Below, piece by piece: positions 1-11,417 of a stretch of 64,000 bases of DNA; within the stretch, counting starts at the first letter, position 1; each line of letters starts with the position of its first letter. The notes beneath the pieces were generated by a model. That model made no database searches. It was not told the DNA's origin and saw only the letters and a program-made list of their open reading frames with translations. Where the stretch lies: contig BSBK01006379.1 in assembly GCA_027943335.1 (NCBI GenBank), forward strand, positions 248,001 through 312,000, given 5' to 3'. Position numbers and translations under genes: made by a program. The DNA comes from Chamaecyparis obtusa (taxonomy: Eukaryota; Streptophyta; Pinopsida; Cupressales; Cupressaceae).

Positions 1-2919
1 GGATGAACTTTTAAATTTAGCTCAAACTGTAAAGAAAAATATTAATTATAGAAACTTAGATCATTTACTTACAATGGATGTGGACAATTTGAGATGACTT
101 GCTAATGTTCAACACTTAAGTCTTCCTAAGAAGAGATCAATGAAAATGATAGCAAGAGAAATATTGGGTAAATTTGATAATTTTGAAATACTTGAACAAG
201 CTCAATTACTTTCACTTATACTTATAAACAAGAAGTTGGAAGGGGCATTAAGATTATTGGGTATAGACACATCATCAAAAAAGAGAAAATTTGTTGACAT
301 GCAAACCGATATGATTGAAAATATTAAGAAAGGTTTGAACCAACTAGGGAAGCGATCTCAAACTATAGATAAGTCCATTACAAGAAAAGTTATGCTGACA
401 TCCATTATAGGTAACACTATGGGACAAAAAAGATAGATATCTTTAGTTTCATCTCACTTTGGTTTGAATAGGAAAACAATATCATGACATGTTAATAGGA
501 GAATACTTTTGGATGATAGCACCTTGGAAGCCAATTGGGCAATCATGTGTAGAGCTCCTCATTCTAATAGGATTGATGAAGGAACAAAAAATTTGGTCAC
601 ATCATTTTGGAATGATAATACACGGCCTTCATCAAACACTAGAGATGTTATCAGACATAGAATTTTAGCTAATCAATATGAATATCATATGAAACATTGG
701 TTGGACACAACACAACATGAAATGTATGTGTCATTTTGTAGTTCAAATCCTAATATAAATATTGGACAAACATTGTTTGAAAGATTGAAGCCATATTATA
801 TCAGGACAAACAAAGTGTTTGCAACTTCTTGTTGTCATTATCATATTGAATTTGATCTCCACTAATAGGTTTTTCGAAAGTTTGTAGAAGACACTTATGG
901 TTTTGAAAAGGCTCGTCCTACTAGACGAAGTGAGTTCATCTCATCCATTTTATGTGACAAAAGAGATGATGTAGCTAGATAAATAAATTACATAAAAAGA
1001 ATATGCCAAACATGTGCCGATTTATCTCTTTTTCCTTTGAAAAATGAAAATATTGATGTAACAAAGATGGTAAATTGCAAGAGTTACAAATATGTAAAGA
1101 ATGAAACAAAATTTGGGAAAGAATCCAAAAGGTTAGAATTTGTTGAAGAGGAGATAAATGTGGGAGTATTTATGAAAAAATTTAAAAAATTGATCCAACC
1201 CTACATTCATCATGCTTTTTTTGAAAAGTCGCAAGCACAACAATTTCAAACACTGAGAGACAATTTCCCACTTGGAACTATTGTATCAGTTGTTGATTTT
1301 GTAGAAAATTATTCTTTTGTTCATCAAAAGGCAATTCAGTCAAAGTACTATTTTTTAGAGCAAATTACTATTATGGTACATGTGTGTTATCGACACACAT
1401 AATTAGATTTGGATGGTATTCAGAGCACATTTGAAGCACAGGTCATCAAGAAGGAATATCATTTTTATATAAGTGATGATAGATAGCATGACATTCATTA
1501 TGTGGAACATTGCTTCAAGATGTTTTTTGCAAATTTAAAAGAAAGAGGTATAAAAATTGATAAACATTATGTTTGGTCAGATGGATGTGTTGCACAATTC
1601 AAATCATCGAGACCAATTTATGCACTATGTAGATATCATAGTAATAAAAACATACCACATGTCTGGAGTTTCTTTGAGAGTGGACATGGAAAAGGTGAAC
1701 ATGATGGTGCCGGAGCTTGCATCAAACGTGCTATACAAAAGTATCAAATGAATTATAAGGGAGTGCATATAAAAAATGCACATGATGTGGTTGAATGGTG
1801 CAAGACACATTTCACACCAAATGAGAATGACACGTCATCAGGATTGACTTAGGCGGTGCCATATAGAAAATTTTGGGAGATAAAAGGTATGCACACATTT
1901 TTAAATTATTTGAAAGTGTTTAAAAATTTTATGATATTTTTTATTCAAATTATATTTATATAGAATGTATTATATATGCATTTTTTCAGGTATGGATAGA
2001 AAAATTATGCATGGTTGCAATAGGATAGAAAAGATGTGATCTTTGCATTCAGCTATGAGTACGAATTGTCACAATTGGATGTTGAACACTAGGGACTACT
2101 CATGCTTTTATTGTCACTGCATTGCTGACAATTATGAGGAATGTATCAATCAAGATCATGAATATGTAGGCATGTGGAATCTAGTGCCACTAGTTGTTAC
2201 TGATACATTTGATAGAGATGAAGATGAAAACTTTGATGATGTTCCTTTGATTTCTACTGATTACGATCATATCTTGGGATTGGTCAAAATTGGTAAGTAT
2301 ATATATTTCACATTATATGGTACATTGAGTTGCATGTATAGATAGATATAGATAGATCTATAGATTGAACTAATTATTTATTTTAAGATCTCACACACGT
2401 ACATATATAAATTTACTGTGCAGGAGATGTCTTTGCAGTGATTGTTGAGCGTGGAAATGTAGAAGGAGTTGGTTATTATTTACTGTGTTGTACTACAGAG
2501 AGGATGAAGTTACTTGAACCTAAAGAAAGCAATGGAATGTTGTTCCCCATAGGTTTGTATATGGTTTACATCAATATATTAAACTCAATTTGTAAATTTT
2601 AAATTTCAACCTTTTAACAAATTTCAAATTGAGTTTGTTTAAATTTATATATTGTTAAAAGTTGTGACTTGCAGGTTCAGTTGTTTTAGAGGGAACATAT
2701 TTCAAGAAAATCAAAGTAATTCAACATGGTATTCACTTTGTTGATTACAAACTAGACAATAAGGTGTTTCAATATAGTCACCTATTAGTTGCCACATCCA
2801 TTTGTCTTTATACAGTTAAATCTCAATGTGGACGTCATAAGTGGAGACTAGATAGTGAGGATCATGAGAGAATATTACAGGTTCTCCATGAAAGGTCTGA
2901 ACCAGTTGAGTTGGTCTAA
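1..2919 (+). pseudogene. Broken transposase-like gene with introns
   Basis: The reading frame enters from beyond the left edge and continues through segments at 140-436, 509-865, 1037-1402 and 1502-1852, separated by in-frame stops and shifts. Motifs that look catalytic are VVDFVENYSF (about 1291-1320), WSDGCVAQFKS (about 1574-1606) and SGHGKGEHDGAGA (about 1679-1717), which could supply a DDE/D triad. The 3' part is spliced: donor near 1885 and acceptor at 1989, intron 2293-2423, intron 2553-2674, each GT..AG and phase-consistent, ending at the TAA at 2917-2919. The C-terminal exons read YSCFYCHC, GDVFAVIVERGN and GSVVLEGTYF. A TGA near 2038 and other stops inactivate it. Assignment as a transposase rests on the D/D/E-like spacing and context. 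I do not name a family. Confidence 0.55.
2293..2423 (+). other. Intron in transposase-like gene
   Basis: It starts GTAAGTAT and ends TGTGCAG. Joining the flanks gives a continuous frame reading VKIGDVFAVIVERGN, so the intron is phase 1. The next intron, 2553-2674 (GTTTGT to ACTTGCAG), is also phase 1 and joins FPIG to SVVLEG. The preserved splice sites show that the element carried a eukaryotic intron-containing gene. Confidence 0.65.
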
Positions 2920-3199
2920 AAAGTATAATATGTATACTTATTTCTTGTGTTAGGACCTACTTGACATCTCTAGATTAAATTTCATTATACTTTGTTTATA
3001 TATTTAAACATATGATGGACTATAATTTGTTGATATATGATGAACCTATTTGATGGTTCAATGATTTTAATATATATAATTTTATACGTATACTTTGATT
3101 ATTCAATGATTTTTATAGATTTCATATTAGTTAAAGATTTTATGTATGCTTTGATGAAATTAGTTATATTACGTATGACATGTGTTAGTTCTAGAATTA

Positions 3200-3853
3200 G
3201 TTAGAATAGTTATTATTCATCATATCATCTAATCAAATAAAACCATGTAATCAAATCATCTAATCAAATTATATATCATCAAATAAAATCATCTATTCAA
3301 CTCAAATAAAATCATATCATCTATTCATATCATCTAAACAAATCATATCATCTAATCAAATAAAACCATGTAATCATATCATCTACTCGAATAAAACCAT
3401 CTAATCAAATCATATATCATATCATCTAATCAAATAAAATCATATCATCTAATCGAATAAAATCATATTCATCTAATCGAATGAAACCATCTAATCAAAT
3501 CATATATCATATCATCTAATCAAATAAAATCATATCATCTAATCGAATAAAATCATATTCATCTAATCGAATAAAACCATATAATCTAATCATATATCAT
3601 ATCATCTAATCAAATAAAATCATATCAGCTAATCGAATAAAATCATATTCATCTAATCTAATAAAACCATCTAATCTAATCATATCATCTAATCGAATAA
3701 AACCATCTAATCAAATCATATATCATATCATCTAATCAAATAAAATCATATCATCTAATCGAATAAAACCATGTCTCTAATCAAATAAAATATATGTTCA
3801 ACATGTCTCAAATCATAAACTGAGTCTCAAATAAAATATATGTTCAACATGTC
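3200..3853. repeat. Degenerate ATCATCTAATCAAATAA minisatellite with 90-bp higher-order unit
   Basis: The stretch is built from the words ATCATATC, ATCTAATC and AATAAAA(C/T)CAT. Larger blocks repeat at exactly 90-bp spacing: the GAATAAAACCAT-type start occurs at 3389, 3479, 3569 and 3659. It lies between the two convergent genes of the left-hand transposon. Bases 2920-3199 before it are AT-rich with no feature seen. Confidence 0.8.
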
Positions 3854-4150
3854 CTAAACTACGGAGTCATCTAGGTGCATGCGAACAGAGTGACCCTCTG
3901 AGCGATTGCCACGAGCATCCTCTGGCTGTGAGACATCAACTGATCCCTACGAATATAAATGCATACATATATATGATAATAATCTAAAATAATTAAAATA
4001 TTATAAATGCATGTTTAAACTTACCTATTTTTAAAACTTACCTAACTACTACTAGGCATCACATCTACTGAATCGCTCCTATAAAAAACATCATCTGGCT
4101 GTAAAGCAGCGACTGACCCCTACAAATTTAGTGTACAATAGTTGGTTAAA

Positions 4151-4536
<386 letters not shown>

Positions 4537-6179
4537 CATGTGTACATATGCATGCTTAAACATACATATATCTAAAACTCACCTGGCCACTAATAGGTGT
4601 CACATCATGTGGAAGATGCTTTGAGCCCACACTAGAGGTAACATGCTCTGCTAACTGTGCCTACAAAATATTATACATTGAACAAACATCAATACACATG
4701 TGACCTACAATTAATTATTCACTAAAAATCCTAATAAAAATGAAAAGAAAATTTTATATGTACCTGAGTCTCAGGAGCAGGAGGATCATCAAAACGCTAC
4801 AACATCATATCATTAACTGATACTGCATCATCCACACCACCTAAGGTCCCGAACCTCTGTAGTAATGAGGAGTGTAGGGGTGACACTAGCTAGGAGGGGA
4901 GTGATGTAGAACCTGAACCATCTGGATGCAATAACATATCCATAAATGACCACCATTAGTGCCAACATCCACCTAACCCAACCCATGCAACTGGTCATCA
5001 AAAGCATCTAGGCCCTTAGTAGTGATGCGTACATCTCCAATATGTATACCTGGCTCTGCAGCTATAGAGTGATCTATAGGTGCCTGGTGCTCTGCACTAT
5101 GTTATGCCTGACTAGTAGATGGTGCATCCTGTGTCGGTGGAACTACAGGACTCTGTGTAAGTGCAATGAAATCCCTAACTGAATGTATGGGGATCCTGTG
5201 CATATCAACAATATGAGAATAGACCTGCAGGAGATCCTCCAAAAAGTAAAGGGCCGTATCTAAAGTACTTTGATGACCTGACCGTGCTCGTATCTCACTA
5301 GGTATAGGAAGACCTACAGCTCTATACGTCTCCTCACTCACACCTATAGTAATACTAGATGAAGCCTCAGAAGATGATCTAAATCTACTCAATCTAGTCA
5401 AAATGTATCTACCCACTAAATCTGAAGTGATCGATGTGGCTATAGAAGCAATCTCTCCTATACTATCCACAACTCTCCTCTAGGAAGCAATCATGACTCT
5501 ATCTGCAATAGCAGCCATCGCCAGTGCCAATGCCAGAGTCCTCTCCCCAACTAGCTATCTACAAGGTTGCACAACTTGATTAGCCCTATGATACTGATCG
5601 CGGTCTGCAACCCTACCAAGCCCCTGACCATAATATGCTAGGAAATCTAAATAGTTGACCCTGAGTCCCAAATGGAACTCAGCGTACAACTGCTGTGCAA
5701 AATATAGTGGAATCTAGTCATTATTTGGATAATGACCATGTGCTGCAAGATGTCGAGGGTAAATCATACATGTAATTTGAGGTATCACACACTGTGTGAC
5801 CTGATATGCCCTCACCACTCTCATCCCGTCATAGTGTGGGAAAACCTCTCGTTTGATGGTTTCCTTGGAGAGGAGGCTCTGAACCATCACCAAGGAAACA
5901 TCACCTGAGACCTCCTCCCTCAACTCTTGAAAAATGGCCTCAACTACCTAAGGTGTGAAGGATGAGTGAGACCTCAATCTACTAGTCATAGTCTCCAAAC
6001 TACTCAATATAGTAGCACATGTATCTCTGTATATACCATCCCCTGCAAACCTAGCAATAGACTGTCTAAGTTGAGCTATCTCTATATCAGCCACATGAAA
6101 AATAGTATGCATATCAAGAGTTTGAGGTGCACCTTGAGCAGCCATCTAGATACGTCACATGTGAAAGCTAAGTGTTAAT

Positions 6180-8040
6180 AATTAAGTACTTGATTACATG
6201 TTATAACTGCATGTAAAATGGAAACAAATATCTAAATATATAGAATTATAGGTCTTATAAGGTCACGTAAGTGGTCTTATTAGGTCTTAATGGTCCTAAG
6301 ATGTACTAATTAGGTCTTAAGGGGTCGTAGATAACATAAGAGGTCTTATTAGGTCCTAATAGGTCCTAATTGGTCTAGTTACCTGTCTAATTGATCATAA
6401 TAGGTCTAGATAGGTTTAGTTAGGTCTATTTGGACCTAATAGGTCCTAATGCATCTAATTGGTCAGACTAATGTTGGTTAAAGACCTAATACCTATCTAA
6501 TTGGTCATAATAGGTCCTAGTTAGGTCTACTTGGTCCTAAGAGCTCTAGTTAGGTCTTTAAGTAGAGAAACAACTTAGACAAACCCATTTTTTAATATGA
6601 CATAATGTGACCTATTAGGACCTAATATGACCTAGAGTGTCTTAAGGGGTCATGGGTAATGTAAGTGTTCCTTGATTGTCTTAAGGGGTTGTGGGTAACA
6701 TAAGAGGTCCTAAGGTATAGATAAGAGTCATGGAGTGTCTTAAGGGGTTGTGGGTAACATAAAAGGTCCTAAGGGATCCTAGGTTACATTAGTGGATCCT
6801 TGTATGTATAATGGGTCTTCAAGATCCAAATAGATCATATATGTCTTAAAATATCGTAAGGGATGTATAATGGTACAATAATATTAATGGGTCATAGATG
6901 TTATAAGTGGTCTAAGTGGTCCTAGGACATCCTAAGATTCTTTAATGGGTCTTGGGGGTCCTAAGGTTTCATATTTGTTTTAAGATTTCATAAGGGATCT
7001 AGATAAGAGTCCTAGAATGTTAATGGGTCGTAGGTGCAAATATAAGTGGTCCTAGACTATCTTAAGGGGTTGTGGGTAACAATGAGTCCTAAATGTGTCT
7101 TAAGATAATGTAAGGGATGGATAAGGGTCAGGTAGAGTGTCTTAAGGGGTCGGGGGCAACATAAAAGGTCATAAGGGGTCCTAGGTTACATTAGTGGATC
7201 CTCATATGTATAATGGGTCTTCAGGATCCGAATAGGTCATACATGTCTTAAAATATCGTAAGGGATGTATAATGGTCCAATAATATTAATGGATCGTAGA
7301 TGTGATAAGTGGTCTAAGTCTAGTCCTAGGACATCCTAAGCTTCTTTAATGGGTCTTGGGGGTCCTAAGGTTTCATATTTGTTTTAAAATTTCATAAGGG
7401 ATCCAGATAAGAGTCCTAGAATGTTAATGGGTCGTAGGTGCAATATAAGTGGTCCTAGACTGTCTTAAGGGGTCGTGGGTAACAATGAGTCCTAGATGTG
7501 TCTTAAGATAATGTAAGGGATGTATAAGGGTTAGGTAGAGTGTCTTAAGGGGTCGGGGGTAACATAAGAGGTCCTAAGGGGTCCTACGTTTCATTAGTGG
7601 ATTCTTGTATGATATTAATTGAATCTAAGATGTACATAAATGTGTCCTAAGACAACCTAAGATATGTTAATGGGTCTTGATGATCTGAATGGGTCATATA
7701 TGTCTTAAAATGTCATAAGAGATGTATAATGGTCCAATAATGTTAATGGGTCATAGATGTGATAAGTGGTCTAAGGGATCTTAGGTTACATTAATTGATA
7801 CTAGTATGTCTTAAGGGTTCTTGCGGGCAATGATAGGTTCACATATATGTATTAACAGAAGCTAAGATAGATGAATGTGTCCTAGGACATTTTAAGATAT
7901 AATAATGGGTCATCTGGATCCTAAGGGGTCCTATGTGTCAAGTAAGATGTCCTAATATGTATTATAAGATCTTGAGATTCCTAAAGGATCCTAAGTGTCT
8001 TAATATGTCGTAAGAGAGGAATAAGGGTCCTAGAAACTTA
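6180..8040. repeat. GGTCCTAAG-rich tandem region with about 402-bp unit
   Basis: The region is composed of short words such as TAGGTC, GGTCCTAAG and TAAGGGGTCGTGGGTAAC. A longer unit recurs: GAGTGTCTTAAGGGGT begins at 6733, 7135 and 7538, spacing 402 and 403 bp, with matching downstream sequence (for example ATCGTAAGGGATGTATAATGG). If the 8639-8740 exon belongs to the - strand gene, this array is inside its first intron. No coding capacity was seen. Confidence 0.8.
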
Positions 8041-8219
8041 TTGTACTACAATTTTTTAACATTTTCTAACATACTACTAGATCATTTTCAAAAATTTAAA
8101 TACAATTTTCTAAGATTTTTACAAACTAAAAATTATTTAAAACAAATAACTAACTTTAATATTTACTAAAAATGTGTGTACATGTGAGAGAGAGAAATTC
8201 CTAATATTTACAACTTTAA

Positions 8220-8545
8220 ACTTAAAATTTAACATTTTCTAACTTTAATCTTAATGTTTTCTAACATTTTCTAACATTTCTACTATGGTTTCTAATGTTT
8301 TGTAAATATTTTCTAACAAGTGGTAACAAACTATTATGATTTTCTAACATTTTCTAACATATTATAACATTTATACTACGATTTTCTAACATTTTCCAAC
8401 ATATTATAACATTTATACTACAATTTTTAATATTTCTATTATTTTCTAATATTTAATTATGATTTTCTAACATTTTAATATTAATTTCTAACATATTAGA
8501 TAATATTTCTAACAAATTTCTAACATTTGTACAAATTTCTAACAT
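8220..8545. repeat. Short tandem repeat of TTTTCTAACA words
   Basis: TTTTCTAACATT and its variants (TTCTAACATATTATAACATT) recur at roughly 10-30 bp spacing. It is AT-rich and non-coding. The preceding 8040-8220 is similar low-complexity sequence. Confidence 0.75.
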
Positions 8546-8638
8546 TTCTAACAAATAAAAAATTATTTAAAACAAATAATTAGCTAAAATAAATACAAAA
8601 CATATTTTTTACAATAAAAATGAGAAAAATGTGTGTAC

Positions 8639-8740
8639 CTGATACTGCTATGAAATTGAAGACGTCGACGAAGCTCAGGAGGCACTGGTGTGATGTTGTG
8701 CTGAGGTACTTCGCTCCAAGCCTTGGGGTCCACAAACAGT
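8639..8740 (-). other. Possible 5' exon of the left-hand transposon's minus-strand gene
   Basis: The minus strand reads VDPKAWSEVPQHN and PPELRRRLQFHSS and then meets a good donor (ATCAG|GTACACAC, boundary at 8639). It is more GC-rich than its surroundings, and the next acceptor-like site in the same direction lies just before the ATG at 6145. The upstream limit is uncertain: an open frame reaches 8778 but is very hydrophobic there. Confidence 0.3.
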
Positions 8741-8805
8741 GTCAACAAAAAAGATAATAAAAAAAATAAAAATGCCAAAATTTATAAACAATCTGATCAT
8801 AAATG

Positions 8806-8985
8806 CCTTCATGAAAAGCCCCTAAGAGTCTTCATGTGAAGCCACAAAGAGGCTTCGTGCGAAGTCCCTCTTCGCACGAGGCCACCTAGGGGTCCTCGCA
8901 CGAAGCCTCTTGTTTGGTGACTTCGTGCGAAGTGGTGGGGATACTTCTCACAAAGTATATACTCCATACGAAGGCATTAAATTTT
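8806..8985. repeat. Cluster of palindromic CTTCGYRCGAAG-type motifs
   Basis: About eight to nine copies of a near-palindrome occur within 180 bp: CTTCATGAAAAG, CTTCATGTGAAG, CTTCGTGCGAAG, CTTCGCACGAGG, CCTCGCACGAAG, CTTCGTGCGAAG, CTTCTCACAAAG and ATACGAAG. Two of them also form a longer inverted repeat (GAGGCTTCGTGCGA near 8850 against TCGCACGAAGCCTC near 8898). Their position just inside the terminal repeat resembles the subterminal transposase-binding arrays known from CACTA elements. The role is inferred. Confidence 0.6.
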
Positions 8986-9003
8986 TTTTTTTCACACCGC
9001 TAT

Positions 9004-9048
9004 GATTTTTTTCATCCCTAAAAGTGGGACATAGCTTCGTGGGATCAC
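9004..9048. repeat. Right terminal repeat of the left-hand transposon
   Basis: Reading inward from 9048 the reverse strand is GGGTGATCCCACGAAG, then TGTCCCACTTTTAG. The 31-kb element starts GGGTGGTCCCACAATAG, then TGTCCCACTTTTT. LINE ORF1-related sequence begins within about 30 bp outside it. Confidence 0.6.
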
Positions 9049-9078
9049 CCATAAGTCAATTTATTACATGCTTCAAAT

Positions 9079-11417
9079 ATGGTGATTGCAGAGAATTTGT
9101 AGGGTGTACACGTAGCTAAGGGAGTTGTACACATGGCGCAGGGTATTGCAGTGGGTACCAATGATCTGTCATTTAGAGGAGGTGGGCAGAAGGCTAACCC
9201 AACTTCTGATGTGCCTTTGCCTAAATCTACGAACAAGGGTTTGGACAAGTTTAGGGCTTCCCAGTTTTAGGCTAAGTGGGCTGATGTCCTGTTTGATGTA
9301 GCAGATCGAGCCCATCTCAAATCCTCAGTGCATGTTCCACAATAGGTTTTCCAACATGGTAAATGGAGGGATCATGTGATTTTCAACTCTTTGTCTCTTT
9401 CTTCCCATCGACACCACCAACAAAAGTATGGTCCTTCAAGGTATTCTCAGAAGGCTCCTGTGTTTGAAGGAATTCTTGGATCTCATCCATCGATCGTTGC
9501 AGAAGCTAATAGAGATTCTTTCCATGGGAGATCATTTCCTAAACCCCCTTTCCATCATCACCACCTTGCTCAAACCTGCCACACAAGACCTTTCTCTCCT
9601 CAGCCTATTTTTGACATTTGCAAGGACTCCCCGCCTCCCTCGCCTTCTAGCTCAAACCCCATCTTATCTGACTCCCTCTAGTCTTTTCTTCTTTACCTGG
9701 CTTTCCACTTTTTCTCTCTTCTCCCAACCATAACCCAGTTGCTCAACCCATGTTTCTTTCTTTCCAAAATAGCATTCCCATCTTCCATCAAGGTCCCTTC
9801 AATCCAAATCCTCATTCTCATGAGTATGTTTTGAATCCCCCATTCCACCAAAAGAAGGACCAGCTCCCTCGAAAGGAGGCTCGACAACAACCGCCAGTGG
9901 AGTCGAGGGTAATCTTTCCTTTTAACATGATCCTCCCTTCTGTTGATCATTTAAGGTCTTTGGTGCTTATCGGTAAGTTACAAGATCATGTTGATTTTGA
10001 GGATCTAATTACTTGGGCTAGTGACTCTTGGGAGGGCCTTTCAGAACTATTTCTTTATGAGAAAGATTCTTTATTTTTTGTGGCAATTTTTTATTCTTTT
10101 GAGTGCAAATCGAGTGTTCACAAATTTAAAGGGTGGTTTTGCAAAGGCTTTGGGGTCTTCACAATGTCTTGGATCCCTCATTTTGATGTTAATCTAGCCT
10201 AGCCTATGTTTATGCCTCACTGGGTTTCTTTTCTGCACCTTCGTTTAGAATACAAAGACCTTGCTAAGGTGGAAACTTTGGCAAACACCCTAGGCATTTT
10301 TGTCAAGCATGATCTTGTCCCATTTCTCCAGCCTCATCTCCCCATCAGATTATGCCTCTTGTTGAAGCAGTCTAGAACTTGTCGGACTAAACTTTCAATC
10401 TACTCTAAATTTGGGGTTTGGAGTCAGTCTATTAAGTATCGGGACCCAACCTCTATTGAGCATCTTTCTAATTCCTTGGACCATTTTACATACTAGTGTC
10501 AAAACCTTGACAAGACCTCTTTTGACATTTGCCAGAGCTTTGCCATCAACCCAAAGTTTTGCCCCAAAACCCCTTTGATGGATCCTTCCTCCCCGCTACA
10601 GGTTTCCCCTTCAACTCCTTCTTTTTCTCCTAACTCACGTATATCTCTTTCCAGGCCTACTAGCTCAGAGGATGCTAGTTTTTTCTTCTTTAGTTCTATA
10701 CTCTCCACCTTTTTTTTCTTATATCAATCTTTTTCACTTCTTTAAAGCTGCATTAGTTGTTAATACTATGGCTTTGATTCAAATTAGAGCTACTGACACC
10801 TCTAGTTTGATAGTCTCACCTCATTCTCCTCGCTCTTTAGTCCTTCCATCACATTCATTTTCTTCTTGTATCAATCTCCCGTGCTGTCTTCCAATCCATA
10901 AGGTTTCTCTCCACTCTCTTTTTGCATCATGGATTGATCATCCCCTGCTCTCTTAGTGTCAATTTGCTGATGAGGATTATGTTGATAAGGTTGTGCAGAA
11001 TCTAATGTTCAACAGCCAACCCTTTGCTCCTGTCTCATTTTCCTGCACTCCCCTATTCATGGATCAAGAACTTCAGCTCATGTCTAGAATAACATCCTCA
11101 TCTCAGTTGCATCAGAACTCATTGTTGAAATTGCGGCTGAAGTAGAATTTCAAGATCAGAATTTGAATTGTATGAGCTCCCCCCCAGACATAGATAAGGG
11201 TTTTGACTACTCCCATGCATTATCTGTATCTCAGTCGCCAAGTCCCCAATTATCTTCATCTCCACCAACTATAGTCAAGACTCCTAGGAAGAGGGGTAGG
11301 AGACCTCTAGCTTCTAAAACCAAAGATGAAATAGAAGCAGGTATTCAATCTACTCTGCTAGATTCTTTCTCCCCCATCATTAGAACTAGGAGAGCGTGTC
11401 ACTCTCTAAGCTCTTAA
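9079..11417 (+). pseudogene. LINE ORF1 (RNA-binding, DUF4283-like), decayed
   Basis: It starts MVIAEN at 9079 and reads through several TAG stops in one frame to about 9681, then shifts frame near 9700. The central part (about 9750-10500) carries the LIGKLQDHVDF...LFLYEKDSLFFV and PHWVSFLHL...YKDLAKVETLANTLG pattern typical of the DUF4283/RRM-like core of plant L1 ORF1 proteins, which bind the element RNA. The C-terminal segment 11163-11417 contains a basic AT-hook-like PRKRGRRP and ends SLSS-stop at 11415-11417. The - strand LINE has the corresponding parts at 32186-34361. Stops at about 9100, 9270, 9343 and 9679 look like CAG to TAG changes. It has no intact product. Confidence 0.75.

Noticed and set aside
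8584..8778. Hydrophobic 64-codon frame as a signal-peptide protein
   Set aside because: The hydrophobic half is AT-rich low-complexity sequence. Only the 8639-8740 part looks exon-like, with a splice donor.
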